Part shown: positions 7,416-17,607 of the stretch, one piece after another | Position numbering within the stretch: position 1 is the stretch's first letter | Layout: each line of letters begins with the position of its first letter | Assembly (NCBI GenBank): GCA_015075365.1 | Contig: JABTUN010000001.1 | Coordinates: forward strand, 186,001 to 250,000 | From: Verrucomicrobiaceae bacterium | GTDB lineage: Bacteria > Verrucomicrobiota > Verrucomicrobiia > Verrucomicrobiales > Verrucomicrobiaceae | Direction: 5' to 3' | Length of the DNA: 64,000 nucleotides | Program-made: the position numbers and the translations under genes | The notes under the pieces: model-generated | Told to the model about the DNA's origin: nothing | Seen by the model: only the letters and a program-made list of their open reading frames with translations | Databases searched by the model: none

Positions 7416-9521
7416 ATGAGTGCTTCCAACAAGACAGCCGCCATTGGCATCACCACGCTGCTCACCATCGCCGTCATCGCCGCCCTGAATTTCCTCGTGG
7501 GCGGCGTCGGCGTCGGCAATGTCCGCCTCGACCTGACCGAGGACCGCCTCTACACGCTCTCCGACGGCACCCGCAACATCATCAGCCGCATCAACGCGGA
7601 CGAGCCGGTGACGATCCGGTTCTACGCCACGAATGACGACCGCGTCATGCCCAACCTGCTCAAGCCGCACACGCGCACGATCGAGGACCTGCTGCTTGAG
7701 TACGAGAAGCAGGGGGGCGGCAACATCACCCTTGAGGTCATTCATCCGAACCCGGACACCGACGAGGAGGACAAGGCCAAGGAGGACGAGATCCGCGGCA
7801 TGCAGGTCAACCAGGAGGGGGACAACATCTACCTCGGCATGAGCGTGCAGTGCCTCGACCGGAAGGAAATCCTGCCCTTCCTCAGCCCGGACGACGCCAC
7901 CTCCCTCGAATACGAGGTGTCCCGCGCGGTGGCCAAGGTCATCAAGCCCTCCAAGACTGTCATCGGCTACATGAGCGCCATGCAGGTCGGCGGATCCCCC
8001 ATGTTCATGATGCAGCGCCAGCGTGGCGGGGAGCCCTGGGCCGTCATCCAGCAGCTCCGCGCCGACTATGAGGTCCGCGAGGTGCCCATGAGCACGGACA
8101 AGATCGATAGCGACATCACCGTGCTCCTTGTCATCCATCCGGCCGACATCACCGAGTCCGCTGAATATGCGATTGACCAGTATCTGCTGGGCGGCGGCAA
8201 TGTGGTGGCCTTTGTGGACCCGCAGAGCCTTCTGGCGCAAGCCATGAGCGGCCAGGCCAACCCCATGACCGGCCAGCCGGGCAATTTCATCAACACCAGC
8301 TCCGATCTGGCCAATCTCTTCAAATCCTGGGGCATCAACTACCAGAAGGACATGGTCGTGGCCGACATGAACTACCGCGGCATGCTCCAGGGCCGCATCG
8401 TGCCCACTGCGCTGCAGATCCCCGGCAAGTCCATCAACGCGGACAGCCGCTTCACCGCCGGATTGCAGTCCTTCACGCTGATGAACGCCGGTGCGTTTGG
8501 CATCGACAAAAAAGAGGGCCTCGACACCACCGTCCTGGCCTCCAGCTCCGAGGTCTCCGAGATGATCGACACGGCCGCCGCCGAAAAACTGCGCCGTGAG
8601 CCGCTCACCAACTTCAACCCCAGCGGCCGTGCGCAAATCCTCGGCGTGCATATCAAGGGCAAGTTCAAAACCGCCTTCCCGAATGGCAAGCCCAAAGCCC
8701 CCGGCGCCCCCGAAACAGGTGGAGCCGAACAGGACACCACCGCTCCAGCGGCCGCTGCTCCGGCCGCGCCCGCACCTGCCGCCCCCCCTGCCCCAGCACC
8801 TGCGCCGGCGGCCACGGCCACCACACCGCCGGTGAGCGTCACCACCGCGCCTGTGTCCGCCGCGGATGCAAAGCCAGCCCCGGCACCCGCGCCTGCCGCC
8901 GAAGCCAAAAAAGACGAAAAGAAACCCGAGGAAAAGAAAGATGACGGTTCCCTCAAGGAATCCAAGGACAGCGAGCGCAACGTGGTTCTCTTCTCCGACG
9001 CTGACATGCTCTACGACGCCTTCTGCCTGCGTCAGGGTGATCTTGGTGTCGGTCTCGTGACCAACGGCGGCAATCTGCCCATGCTGCTGAACACCATCGA
9101 GGTCCTCGCCGGTGGCGGTGACCTCATCAAGGTGCGCAACCGCAAGTCCCCCATCCGCCCCTTCAAGAAGCTCGCCGAAATGCGCGAGAAAGTGGAGGCG
9201 GAAAAACGCCCGACGCTAGTCGCCCTCGCCGCTAAGCGCCAGGAGATCGCTGAAAAGCTCAGCAAGGCGCGTCCGCAGCTCGACTTGAAGAAAGGCACGA
9301 TCATCATTGACCAGGCCACGATGAACAACATCAAAGAGATGGAGAAAAACTCCCGCGACATTGAGAAACAGGAGCGCGACATCCGCAAGGAGATCAACAA
9401 AGAGGTCGAGGCGCAGAAGTCCGTGCTCAAATGGACCAACGTCATCGGCATGCCGCTCATCGTCGGCCTCATTGGCTCCCTGCTCGCCGTCCAGCGCCGC
9501 GCCCGCACCGCCGCCGCGTGA
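7416..9521 (+). CDS. GldG-like ABC-associated protein
   Basis: The 701-residue protein has one N-terminal membrane span (about residues 8-30) followed by NVRLDLTEDRLYTLSDGTRNI, the signature of the GldG / ABC-type uncharacterised transport family. A large extracytoplasmic domain contains RFYATND, VTVLLVIHPADI and the GGNVVAFVDP segment. An Ala/Pro-rich low-complexity linker spans about residues 430-510. The C-terminal part has a charged coiled coil (about residues 590-670) and a final membrane span before a basic tail. It sits between the permease and the DUF4340 gene and is probably an accessory of the transporter facing the periplasm. Confidence 0.85.
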   Translation: MSASNKTAAIGITTLLTIAVIAALNFLVGGVGVGNVRLDLTEDRLYTLSDGTRNIISRINADEPVTIRFYATNDDRVMPNLLKPHTRTIEDLLLEYEKQGGGNITLEVIHPNPDTDEEDKAKEDEIRGMQVNQEGDNIYLGMSVQCLDRKEILPFLSPDDATSLEYEVSRAVAKVIKPSKTVIGYMSAMQVGGSPMFMMQRQRGGEPWAVIQQLRADYEVREVPMSTDKIDSDITVLLVIHPADITESAEYAIDQYLLGGGNVVAFVDPQSLLAQAMSGQANPMTGQPGNFINTSSDLANLFKSWGINYQKDMVVADMNYRGMLQGRIVPTALQIPGKSINADSRFTAGLQSFTLMNAGAFGIDKKEGLDTTVLASSSEVSEMIDTAAAEKLRREPLTNFNPSGRAQILGVHIKGKFKTAFPNGKPKAPGAPETGGAEQDTTAPAAAAPAAPAPAAPPAPAPAPAATATTPPVSVTTAPVSAADAKPAPAPAPAAEAKKDEKKPEEKKDDGSLKESKDSERNVVLFSDADMLYDAFCLRQGDLGVGLVTNGGNLPMLLNTIEVLAGGGDLIKVRNRKSPIRPFKKLAEMREKVEAEKRPTLVALAAKRQEIAEKLSKARPQLDLKKGTIIIDQATMNNIKEMEKNSRDIEKQERDIRKEINKEVEAQKSVLKWTNVIGMPLIVGLIGSLLAVQRRARTAAA

Positions 9522-9612
9522 TCCTGAGTTCAGAAAGCTCAGAACCACCGAGATCAGAGCCTCAGGACTCCATTACTCCAGTTCTCCACCATTCCTTCCC
9601 CAACTCCCCGCC

Positions 9613-11079
9613 ATGAAAAAGAGCATCCTTCTCCTCGTCATCCTCGCCGGCATCCTCGGCGTGGCCTACTACAAGAAGAACGAGCGCAACTCCCGCCTCC
9701 ACCGCTCCTCCGCCAGTGTGAAAACTCGCGAACTGCTGTTCCCCGACTTCGACATCAACGGCATCAAGAAGCTTCACATCAAGGAGGACAAGCAGGAGAC
9801 CACCATCGAGATCAAAGGCGACCAGTGGGTCGTCGCCGAGCGTAGCGGCTACCCTGCCAACAAGGAAAAGCTCCAAGAGGTGCTCATGTCCCTCAAGTAC
9901 GAGCCCATCAAGGCCGGCCGCCGCATCGGCAAGGACTCGTGGGGCAAGATCGGCGTCAACTCCCCCGGTGATGCCACCGCCTTCGGAGTCGGCACGCTTG
10001 TCGAGCTGCATGACGACAAAGGCACGGTCAAGCACAGCTTTGTCCTTGGCGGTAGTGTCACGAGTTCCGGCGGTGCCAACGACCAGATGAGCATGTTTGG
10101 CGGAGGATCCGGCAACCGCTTCGTGCGCCTCAAGGACGAGGACACCATCTGGGAGATCGGCAACAAGTACGACAACCTCGTCAACAAGCCTGCCGAGTGG
10201 CTGCTGAAGGACTTCATCGCCATCTCCAAGATCAAGGACATCACCGTCACCGCGCCGAAGGCGGAGGACTCCTGGAAGGCCAGCCGCAAAGCCGAGGCGG
10301 ACACCGAGTTCACCCTCGAAGGCGCCAAGCCCGGCGAATCCATCGACACCGGCAAGGCGGACGTCAGCAACCTGCTCTCCAGCCCCGCTTTCAGCGACGT
10401 GCTGGCCAAGGACAAGGCCGCTGAAACCCTCAAGGACGCCGTGAAGGCCGTCATCACCACCTTCGAAGGCTTCACCTACACCATCCAGGCCGCCAAGAAG
10501 TCCGTCGATGGCAGTGACAAGTGGTACATGACCGTCACCACCACCGCCCAGATCGCCGGCAAGCGCGAGCCTGCCAAGGACGAGAAGGAGGAGGACAAAA
10601 AGAAGAAGGACGAGGAGTTCGCCGCGAACAAAAAGACCCTGGAGGAAAAACTGGCGAAGGAAAAGGCCTGCGACGGCTGGGTTTACGAGGTCACGGAATA
10701 CACCATCAACACCCTCTTCAAAAAGCGCTCTGAAATCGTGAAGGTTGAGGAGAAGAAGGAGCCCTCCGCGCCCTCTGTTCCTGGCACCACGCCAAATACC
10801 CCCATTCCGGGCGTTCCCGCCACGCCCGCGCCAGCCCAGGCTCCTGAGCCCGCGAAACCGGCCACCTCCTCCGCCACGCCTCCAACGGCTACGACGAAGC
10901 CCATCACTGTCACCACGCCGCCGATCGCGGTGCCGCCACTTCCGGACATGCCGAAGACCACCAGTCCCACCGCCGAGGCCTTGAAGGACAAGGCGGTCAC
11001 ACCTCCCGCCACGCCAAAAGTGGAGCTCAAGCCCGCTCCTGCGGCCGACGCCCCCAAAACCGAAGAGCCGAAAAAGTAA
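9613..11079 (+). CDS. DUF4340 membrane-anchored protein
   Basis: From the ATG at 9613 the 488-residue product starts MKKSILLLVILAGILGVAYYKK, a signal anchor. It continues with LLFPDFDINGIKKLHIKED and WVVAERSGYPANKEKLQEVL, which match the DUF4340 family usually found directly after gldG-like genes. A Lys/Glu-rich segment (about residues 320-350) is probably helical. The last ~110 residues are a Pro/Ala/Thr-rich low-complexity tail. It ends the four-gene operon and is followed by a strong terminator. Confidence 0.8.
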   Translation: MKKSILLLVILAGILGVAYYKKNERNSRLHRSSASVKTRELLFPDFDINGIKKLHIKEDKQETTIEIKGDQWVVAERSGYPANKEKLQEVLMSLKYEPIKAGRRIGKDSWGKIGVNSPGDATAFGVGTLVELHDDKGTVKHSFVLGGSVTSSGGANDQMSMFGGGSGNRFVRLKDEDTIWEIGNKYDNLVNKPAEWLLKDFIAISKIKDITVTAPKAEDSWKASRKAEADTEFTLEGAKPGESIDTGKADVSNLLSSPAFSDVLAKDKAAETLKDAVKAVITTFEGFTYTIQAAKKSVDGSDKWYMTVTTTAQIAGKREPAKDEKEEDKKKKDEEFAANKKTLEEKLAKEKACDGWVYEVTEYTINTLFKKRSEIVKVEEKKEPSAPSVPGTTPNTPIPGVPATPAPAQAPEPAKPATSSATPPTATTKPITVTTPPIAVPPLPDMPKTTSPTAEALKDKAVTPPATPKVELKPAPAADAPKTEEPKK

Positions 11080-11098
11080 CCCGGCGCTGCCTTCATCG

Positions 11099-11136
11099 AA
11101 AAGCGGACAGGCCCTGTGCCTTGTCCGCTTTTTTTG
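11099..11136 (+). terminator. Rho-independent terminator of the Gld-type operon
   Basis: The stem AAAAGCGGACA (11099-11109) pairs perfectly with TGTCCGCTTTT (11122-11132) around a 12-base loop and runs into a T-tract. It lies 19 bases after the DUF4340 stop. Confidence 0.92.
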
Positions 11137-11225
11137 TGTCAGCGACAGCGCATGAAAGTTGGCAACAAATGCCTTGCATCCCCGACGGCCCGGCTATTAT
11201 CCGCGCCCCTGCAAAACGCAGCCCT

Positions 11226-11310
11226 GCTCGGGTGGCGGAATTGGTATACGCGCAAGACTAAGGATCTTGTGCCGAAAGGCTTAAGGGTTCGAGTCCCTTC
11301 CCGAGCACCA
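11226..11310 (+). tRNA. tRNA-Leu, anticodon AAG
   Basis: The acceptor stem GCTCGGG (11226-11232) pairs perfectly with CCCGAGC (11300-11306), followed by discriminator A and an encoded CCA. The D-stem is GCG/CGC. The anticodon stem CAAGA/TCTTG encloses the loop CTAAGGA, so the anticodon is AAG at 11260-11262. The long variable arm (GCC-GAAA-GGC) and A73 mark a class II tRNA-Leu. The T-arm is AAGGG-TTCGAGT-CCCTT. An A at position 34 outside tRNA-Arg(ACG) is rare in bacteria; G34 (GAG) is the usual state. Confidence 0.95.
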
Positions 11311-11341
11311 CTCTTCCCGTCAGGGAAGTTTCATGGCGTCG

Positions 11342-12136
11342 TCAGGCGGATGGTGCCGGCCGGCTGGCACGGCAGACGTTGCAAATCTCGTCGCCGGAGG
11401 CCAGAACGCGGAACTCCAGATGCGGATCGTCGATCTCCGTCTTCTTGCACACGCTGCATTGGTGGAAGAAGGCCGCCGCAGGCCCTGCCGCGGCCGTATA
11501 GCGTGCGCGCCGGTCCGCCACCTTGGCCGCATGCCCCGCCTGCTTCACCAGACCGGGAACGAATGCGACCAGGAAGTTCAAATGCCCCACCAGCACCGGC
11601 AGGAGCATGCCAGGATTTCCCAGAACGGCGAAACCCGTCAGCGCCGCGCTGATCAAGGCCAGCCACTTCACCTTCACCGGCAGGATGAAGTACACATAGA
11701 TCTCCTCGTTCGGATAAAAGGACGCGAAGGCGAAGAAGAGCGACTGGTAAAGGAACAGGGCGTCCGCCGGCCAGCGGAACAGCAGGCTGCCGGCCGTCAC
11801 CGCCGCCATCCACCCGGCGATGTAGAGATTGATGCGGAAGGCGCTCCACGCCTGCTCCAGCCCGCGGCCGATCCACATCATGATGAGCGTGCCAAAAATG
11901 GCCCAGATGATCGAAAAGGAACGCGGGATGAACACATGCGTCACCAGCCGCCACACCTCGCCTCGCATCACCCGGTCCGGATCAAGCGCCAGAAAGCCCA
12001 GATACGACTCCGCGGCCTCCTTGCTCATCATGAGCATCAGCACCAGCACGCCGAGCTGGAAGATGGCGATGGTCTGGATAAGTCCCGGGATGGCAAGGCG
12101 GCCGAAACGGGATTCAAGTCTGTCGATGAGCTGCAT
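11342..12136 (-). CDS. Rhomboid-like membrane protein with C-terminal zinc ribbon
   Basis: From the ATG at 12136 (MQLIDRLESRFGRLAIPG) the 264-residue product has about six hydrophobic spans. The motif RGEVWRLVTHVFIP followed by a W-rich loop is the rhomboid/Derlin-like L1 region. I do not see the catalytic GxSG serine motif or a clear catalytic His, so it is probably a pseudoprotease. After the membrane domain comes a soluble tail with CSVC (Cys226, Cys229) and CNVC (Cys251, Cys254), a classical four-Cys zinc ribbon. It lies directly downstream of the NosR-like gene on the same strand. Confidence 0.65.
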   Translation of the reverse strand: MQLIDRLESRFGRLAIPGLIQTIAIFQLGVLVLMLMMSKEAAESYLGFLALDPDRVMRGEVWRLVTHVFIPRSFSIIWAIFGTLIMMWIGRGLEQAWSAFRINLYIAGWMAAVTAGSLLFRWPADALFLYQSLFFAFASFYPNEEIYVYFILPVKVKWLALISAALTGFAVLGNPGMLLPVLVGHLNFLVAFVPGLVKQAGHAAKVADRRARYTAAAGPAAAFFHQCSVCKKTEIDDPHLEFRVLASGDEICNVCRASRPAPSA

Positions 12137-12188
12137 GGATGGGGGAACGCGGATGATCGGCGCGGCAGGCGTGATTGCGAGGGCTTTC

Positions 12189-13889
12189 TCAACCCGCCGC
12201 CAAAGCGCCGCACACTGCCAGCAGCGACAGCCAGTCACGTGTCCCAAAATGATCTGCTGTTCCCGTGAAGCGCAGCATTTTGAAGAGCGCTCCGGTCGGG
12301 CAGCCGTAGCGGCAGTACGCCAGCGGAGTGAAGAGCGACCACACAAGGCCCGCCACGGCGATGACGAGGCTGGCAGCGCCCGCGATGCGGAACAGATAGG
12401 CGTCAAACGGCTCCAGCGTGTTCAAATCGACCCCGAGGCCTGCCACGACCGCGAAAAACACAAATCCGAGCAGCACAAACGGCACCACGCCCAGAAACAC
12501 GTCCAGCCGGCGCGGCGGCGACCACTGCCAGCGCAGGCGTTTCGCCACCAATTGCTGCAGCGCACCGTGCGGGCAGATGTGATGGCAGTAGATGTGCTTT
12601 CCGGTGAAAACCGGCCCCAGCAGCGCCACCGCTGCCATGGCCACCAGTCCCGCCGCGGAGCGCCACGGCATGCCGCCTGCCGCCCAGCCTGCCAGCAGCC
12701 CCTGCGAAAGCATCTCGCCGGAGACAAAACCCGCATAAACGACCAGCAGCGCATGATGCGCGTGGCGGCACCAGGCCACGCCACGCAGCCGCGTGAACGC
12801 CATGCCAAACGCGGACAAAATCACGGCGAAATGCCCGGCATCCTGCCAGCGCCAGCGGACAAGCGGTGTTGCGCGTGATTTGGGAGCCGATGCCTCGCGA
12901 TTCATCGCCTCCGCGCGCACTCGCACACCCTCCGCCACGCCCCAACTGGTCTGCGTGGCACCGGAGACACCCTCCACGCCCGCCTTGGCAAAGTCCATGG
13001 TGGCGATGCTCTGACGGTCCATGCCGTTGAAGGTCTTCCAAAAGGCCGCGTCGTCCCTCACATAGCCCACATAAACCTCATTGTCGTAGCTCCTGCGCAG
13101 CCTCAGGGCGCGCAGCCGCAGGCCGTCCGCATCCATGAGCATGAGCGAGTCCGACGGCCCCTTGTAGCCCACGACCCCATCCGCCGCAGGTGCGGTGCGC
13201 ACCACGACGGCGATTTTTTGCCCGCGGCTGTCCAGCACATCAAAACCACCCGCAAACACAGGCGATTCGCGCAGGGCCGCCGCGTTTGTCTCCACCTGCC
13301 TCACCTCCTCCAGCGTGACCGGATCTGGAAAACGCAGCGAGGCCGTGGCGCTGCGGCCCATGCGCCGCAGCACGCCCTCCGAGATAGCGCTGCTCGTCAA
13401 GGTGGCGCCCGAGACAGCATCCGGCGTCATTTCCGCTACTTCCGCGGGCTGTTTCTCCCGGAACTGGCCGAAAAACGCACGGTCCCGCACCACCTCAGCC
13501 AGATGATCGCTCGTGTCCCCGCTGCGCAGCACGCGCAGGCCCACCACCTTTTGCCGGCTGTCCAGCGCGATGAGCGTGTTCGTCGGCCCTGAGTAGCCGA
13601 TGATGTCATCGGACTCCGGCGCGGTCTGCGAAACGAAGCCCAGCGTGATGCCCGACTCGTCCTTCACCGCCTGCATGCCGCTGGAGGCATCCACCGGTCC
13701 CAGCGAGGCCGCCTGCGGAAAAAAATCGCGAACCCGCTCCACCGCCAGGGCCTGCGTGCCTCCAGCTTCGTTGTTCGCCGCCTGCCGCTGCAGTGCCAGG
13801 ACCGCCGCCGTCAGCATTCCCAGCCGCCACGCGCGCAGCAGCCACGGCGTGGCCAGACGGCGTGTGGAGGATGGCAGCGGGACGGTCAT
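12189..13889 (-). CDS. NosR/NapH-like membrane protein with two FMN-binding domains and CxxxCP motifs
   Basis: The 566-residue product starts at the ATG at 13889. After an N-terminal hydrophobic segment there are two extracytoplasmic FMN-binding domains, each with a flavinylation motif: DAVSGATLTS (Thr165) and EGVSGATQTS (Thr314). A membrane domain of about six spans follows, with CHHICP (435-440) and CRYGCP (526-531), the pattern of NosR, NapH and CcoG-type electron-transfer proteins. The terminal CxxCxxxCP ferredoxin clusters of full NosR are not present. No nos genes or ApbE flavin transferase are nearby. It is divergent from an AraC regulator, with 82 bases between the starts. It may be a trans-membrane electron conduit of unknown partner. 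Confidence 0.75.
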   Translation of the reverse strand: MTVPLPSSTRRLATPWLLRAWRLGMLTAAVLALQRQAANNEAGGTQALAVERVRDFFPQAASLGPVDASSGMQAVKDESGITLGFVSQTAPESDDIIGYSGPTNTLIALDSRQKVVGLRVLRSGDTSDHLAEVVRDRAFFGQFREKQPAEVAEMTPDAVSGATLTSSAISEGVLRRMGRSATASLRFPDPVTLEEVRQVETNAAALRESPVFAGGFDVLDSRGQKIAVVVRTAPAADGVVGYKGPSDSLMLMDADGLRLRALRLRRSYDNEVYVGYVRDDAAFWKTFNGMDRQSIATMDFAKAGVEGVSGATQTSWGVAEGVRVRAEAMNREASAPKSRATPLVRWRWQDAGHFAVILSAFGMAFTRLRGVAWCRHAHHALLVVYAGFVSGEMLSQGLLAGWAAGGMPWRSAAGLVAMAAVALLGPVFTGKHIYCHHICPHGALQQLVAKRLRWQWSPPRRLDVFLGVVPFVLLGFVFFAVVAGLGVDLNTLEPFDAYLFRIAGAASLVIAVAGLVWSLFTPLAYCRYGCPTGALFKMLRFTGTADHFGTRDWLSLLAVCGALAAG

Positions 13890-13971
13890 TGCCCATCCAA
13901 AGCATCGTTCACCAACACGCGCCAGTTTTCCATGCTCGACAGCCGGCCGGTGGGTGATGTAATATCCGGCC

Positions 13972-14832
13972 GTGCCCTCGCTGTTCCAGGAAACTGTCTT
14001 TCTCAAGAACCTGTATGCCACGCCCGCCGACTGGCAGCGTGATTTGTTCTATTCCGTGGTGCGCGCAGGACATCTCAGGGCAGGCATCGACCACCGCATC
14101 GAGCGCGAGACCTATCCCGGCCACGAGATCATCCTCTGCCTTAGTGGACGCGGCTGGCTGCGCATCGCAGGCAAAAAACATGACGTGTCCGCAGGCCAGC
14201 TCGTCTGGGTGAACTGCCACCACCCGCATGCCTACGGCGCGGTCTCCCGCGATCCGTGGGAGCTCTACTGGCTGCGCATCGAGGGCCGCCCGCTCGACCG
14301 CATCTCCGAGCTGCTCCAGATCCGTTCCCAGCCCGTGTTCGACAAGCTCAACGCTCGCGCCGCCGCCATCGAGTTCGAGCGCGCCTTCGACACCATGACC
14401 GGCACACGCCCCAGCGATGCCGCTTTGGCCAGCGCCGCCGTCGCCGCGATCATTGGCATCACCTTTGACGCGCGCCTGTCGGAGCCCGGCCTCATCCAGC
14501 CGGAACTGCCGGCCGCCGTGCAACGGGCGCTGGAGCGCATGCGCCTCTATTTTCATCTCCCCATGCGCGTGGCCGAGCTGGCACAGCTCAGCGGCATGAG
14601 CGAGAGCCACTTCAGCCGTCAGTTCAAGGCCGCCATGGGCACCAGCCCCATCGACTGGCTGCGCCGCGAGCGCATCAACCAGGCGAAGCGCCGCCTCATC
14701 GAATCCAACGACCCCGTCAAGGAAATCGCCCGCCAGGTCGGCTACCATGACCAGTTTTTCTTCTCCAAGGACTTCAAGAAGATGACCAAGCTCACGCCCA
14801 CGCAGTTCCGTGAGCAGGAAAGCCACGCATGA
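13972..14832 (+). CDS. AraC-family transcriptional regulator
   Basis: This 286-residue protein starts with GTG at 13972. The N-terminal half is a cupin-like sensor (RETYPGHEIILCLSGRGWLRIAGKKHDV then QLVWVNCHHPHAYG). The C-terminal 100 residues are a double helix-turn-helix of AraC type: VAELAQLSGMSESHFSRQFKAAMGTSP and PVKEIARQVGYHDQFFFSKDFKKMTKLTPTQFR. The divergent orientation and short intergenic space suggest that it controls the NosR-like gene at 12189-13889; the effector is unknown. Confidence 0.92.
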   Translation: MPSLFQETVFLKNLYATPADWQRDLFYSVVRAGHLRAGIDHRIERETYPGHEIILCLSGRGWLRIAGKKHDVSAGQLVWVNCHHPHAYGAVSRDPWELYWLRIEGRPLDRISELLQIRSQPVFDKLNARAAAIEFERAFDTMTGTRPSDAALASAAVAAIIGITFDARLSEPGLIQPELPAAVQRALERMRLYFHLPMRVAELAQLSGMSESHFSRQFKAAMGTSPIDWLRRERINQAKRRLIESNDPVKEIARQVGYHDQFFFSKDFKKMTKLTPTQFREQESHA

Positions 14833-14839
14833 GCAGGAT

Positions 14840-15277
14840 TTAGACTCCTGATTTGAGGTTTTGGCGAGCGATCAGCCAGGCATGCGAGCGTCGCAGGATG
14901 AAGTCGATCATCAGCGCCAGCACCACGCCGCCAACACCACCGCCAATGCCGCCCATCAAGGGAATCTGCCACGGCACAGCGACACCTGCCGCCTGTGTGG
15001 ACGCGATCAGCGCCTGGATCACCTCATGTCCCAGCCATGCCATCACCGCACCGGCGGGAATGCCGCCCCAGATGCCGCATTGCAGCAGGAAAAAGCGTAC
15101 TGCCACCGCCGGACGCCGCGTCAACAGTCCCAGCAGCGCGGAGCTGGACACCACGCCCAGCGCCACCAGCACCGCCGCGATCCCGCAGGCCAACGCGCCT
15201 GCGACCAGCCCGGCACCGATACCCGCGCCGATCATGAGCATCATCAGCAGCATAAAGGGAAAGAAGAGCACTTCCAT
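14840..15277 (-). CDS. Small integral membrane protein, unknown function
   Basis: The 145-residue protein has four hydrophobic, Gly/Ala-rich spans (about residues 3-32, 35-55, 60-80 and 105-130). No family was recognised. The start is set at the ATG at 15277 because, on this strand, an AAGGAAGGA Shine-Dalgarno lies six bases upstream; such a strong site is rare in this genome. The frame is open back to a TTG at 15295, which overlaps this ribosome-binding site. It converges on the AraC gene with 7 bases between. Confidence 0.6.
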   Translation of the reverse strand: MEVLFFPFMLLMMLMIGAGIGAGLVAGALACGIAAVLVALGVVSSSALLGLLTRRPAVAVRFFLLQCGIWGGIPAGAVMAWLGHEVIQALIASTQAAGVAVPWQIPLMGGIGGGVGGVVLALMIDFILRRSHAWLIARQNLKSGV

Positions 15278-15354
15278 GGGCCATCCTTCCTTCAAAATTC
15301 CAAAATCAGAAATCTAAAATTCCAAATTCCTCATCCCGCGCCACCATCCCGGCC

Positions 15355-16475
15355 ATGAGCAGCCCGTCCGCACCACAAGGCCTCCTCGGCATGAAGCCGG
15401 AGGAGATCGCCGCCGTGTTTTCGGAACTCGGCCAGCCCGCGTTTCGCGCGAAGCAGCTCGCGGAGTGGGTTTTTGCCAAAAGGGCCGCCAGTTTCGATGA
15501 AATGACGAATCTGCCGAAACCGACGCGGGAGGCGCTCGCCACGCGATTCGTCACGCGCACGATGCAGATCGCCAAAGTCACCGGTTCGGCCGACACAACG
15601 CGCAAATACCTTCTCAAGCTTCACGATGGCCGCTATGTCGAAACCGTGCTCATCCCGGCCAATCCCGCGCTGTATGGCGGCAAATCTGACCGCCGCACGC
15701 TCTGCGTCTCCAGCCAGGTCGGCTGCGCCTACGACTGCAAGTTCTGCGCCAGCGGCCTCGCCGGATTCACGCGCAATTTGACCGCCGCGGAGATCGTCGA
15801 GCAGATCGTGCAGGTCGAGGCGCATGCGGGCGAGCGCGTGGACAATCTCGTCTTCATGGGCATGGGTGAGCCGCTCGCAAACTATTCCAACCTCACCAAG
15901 GCCATCGAAATCCTCAACGCTGAATGGGGCATCGGCATCGGCGCGCGTCACATGACCGTCAGCACCAGCGGGCTCGCGCCGCAGATCAAGAAGCTCGCCG
16001 ATTTTCCACTGCAGATCCGCCTCGCCATCTCGCTGCACGGCGCCACCGACGAGGTGCGCGAGAAGATCATGCCGGTGAACCGCAAGCACAACATCGCCGA
16101 GCTGTTCGAGGCGCTCGACTACTGGAATGAGCGGCGGAAACAGTTCCTCACCTTCGAGTTCATCCTCATCGCCGATGTGAATGACAGCATCCCGCAGGCT
16201 CATGCGCTCGCCAAACGCGCCCGTGCCGCCAACGCCAAGGTGAACCTCATCCCCTACAACACCGTCGATGGCCTGCCCTGGACGCGGCCGGGCGAAGCAC
16301 AGCAAGACGCCTTCCTCGAAGTGCTCACGAACGCCGGCGTCACCGCCACGCTCCGCCGTGAAAAAGGCCACGACATTGCCGCCGCCTGCGGTCAGCTCCG
16401 CCTCAAACAGGAAACCGAGCTCGGCATCATCGAATCGCCAATTCCGTCGAAGCGCGTCACCATCGGAGCGGGCGC

Positions 16476-16479
<4 letters not shown>
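15355..16479 (+). CDS. rlmN: RlmN-family radical SAM 23S rRNA (A2503-C2)/tRNA methyltransferase, copy 2
   Basis: The 374-residue product has CxxxCxxC (Cys124, Cys128, Cys131), MGMGEP, and both mechanistic cysteines (Cys117 and Cys345 in AACGQL). Its N-terminal domain (EIAAVFSELGQPAFRAKQLAEWVFAK) is closer to canonical RlmN than copy 1, and the length is typical. Its last four bases overlap the start of mtnA (ATGA at 16476-16479), so the two are translationally coupled. This copy is the more likely housekeeping enzyme. Confidence 0.95.
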
Positions 16480-17552
<1,073 letters not shown>

Positions 17553-17607
17553 CAACGAAACCGCCTGGGTGTCCCAAGAAAGCGCGAAGTCCATCGTGGC
17601 TCACGTC

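Noticed and set aside
7305..8651. 448-codon minus-strand frame opposite the GldG-like gene
   Set aside because: Composition is shadow-like (His/Val/Leu/Asp runs), there is no motif, and the plus-strand gene fits an operon.
12189..13889. Denitrification locus (NosR of nitrous oxide reduction)
   Set aside because: No nosZ, nosD/F/Y or other denitrification gene is nearby, and the C-terminal ferredoxin clusters of NosR are missing.
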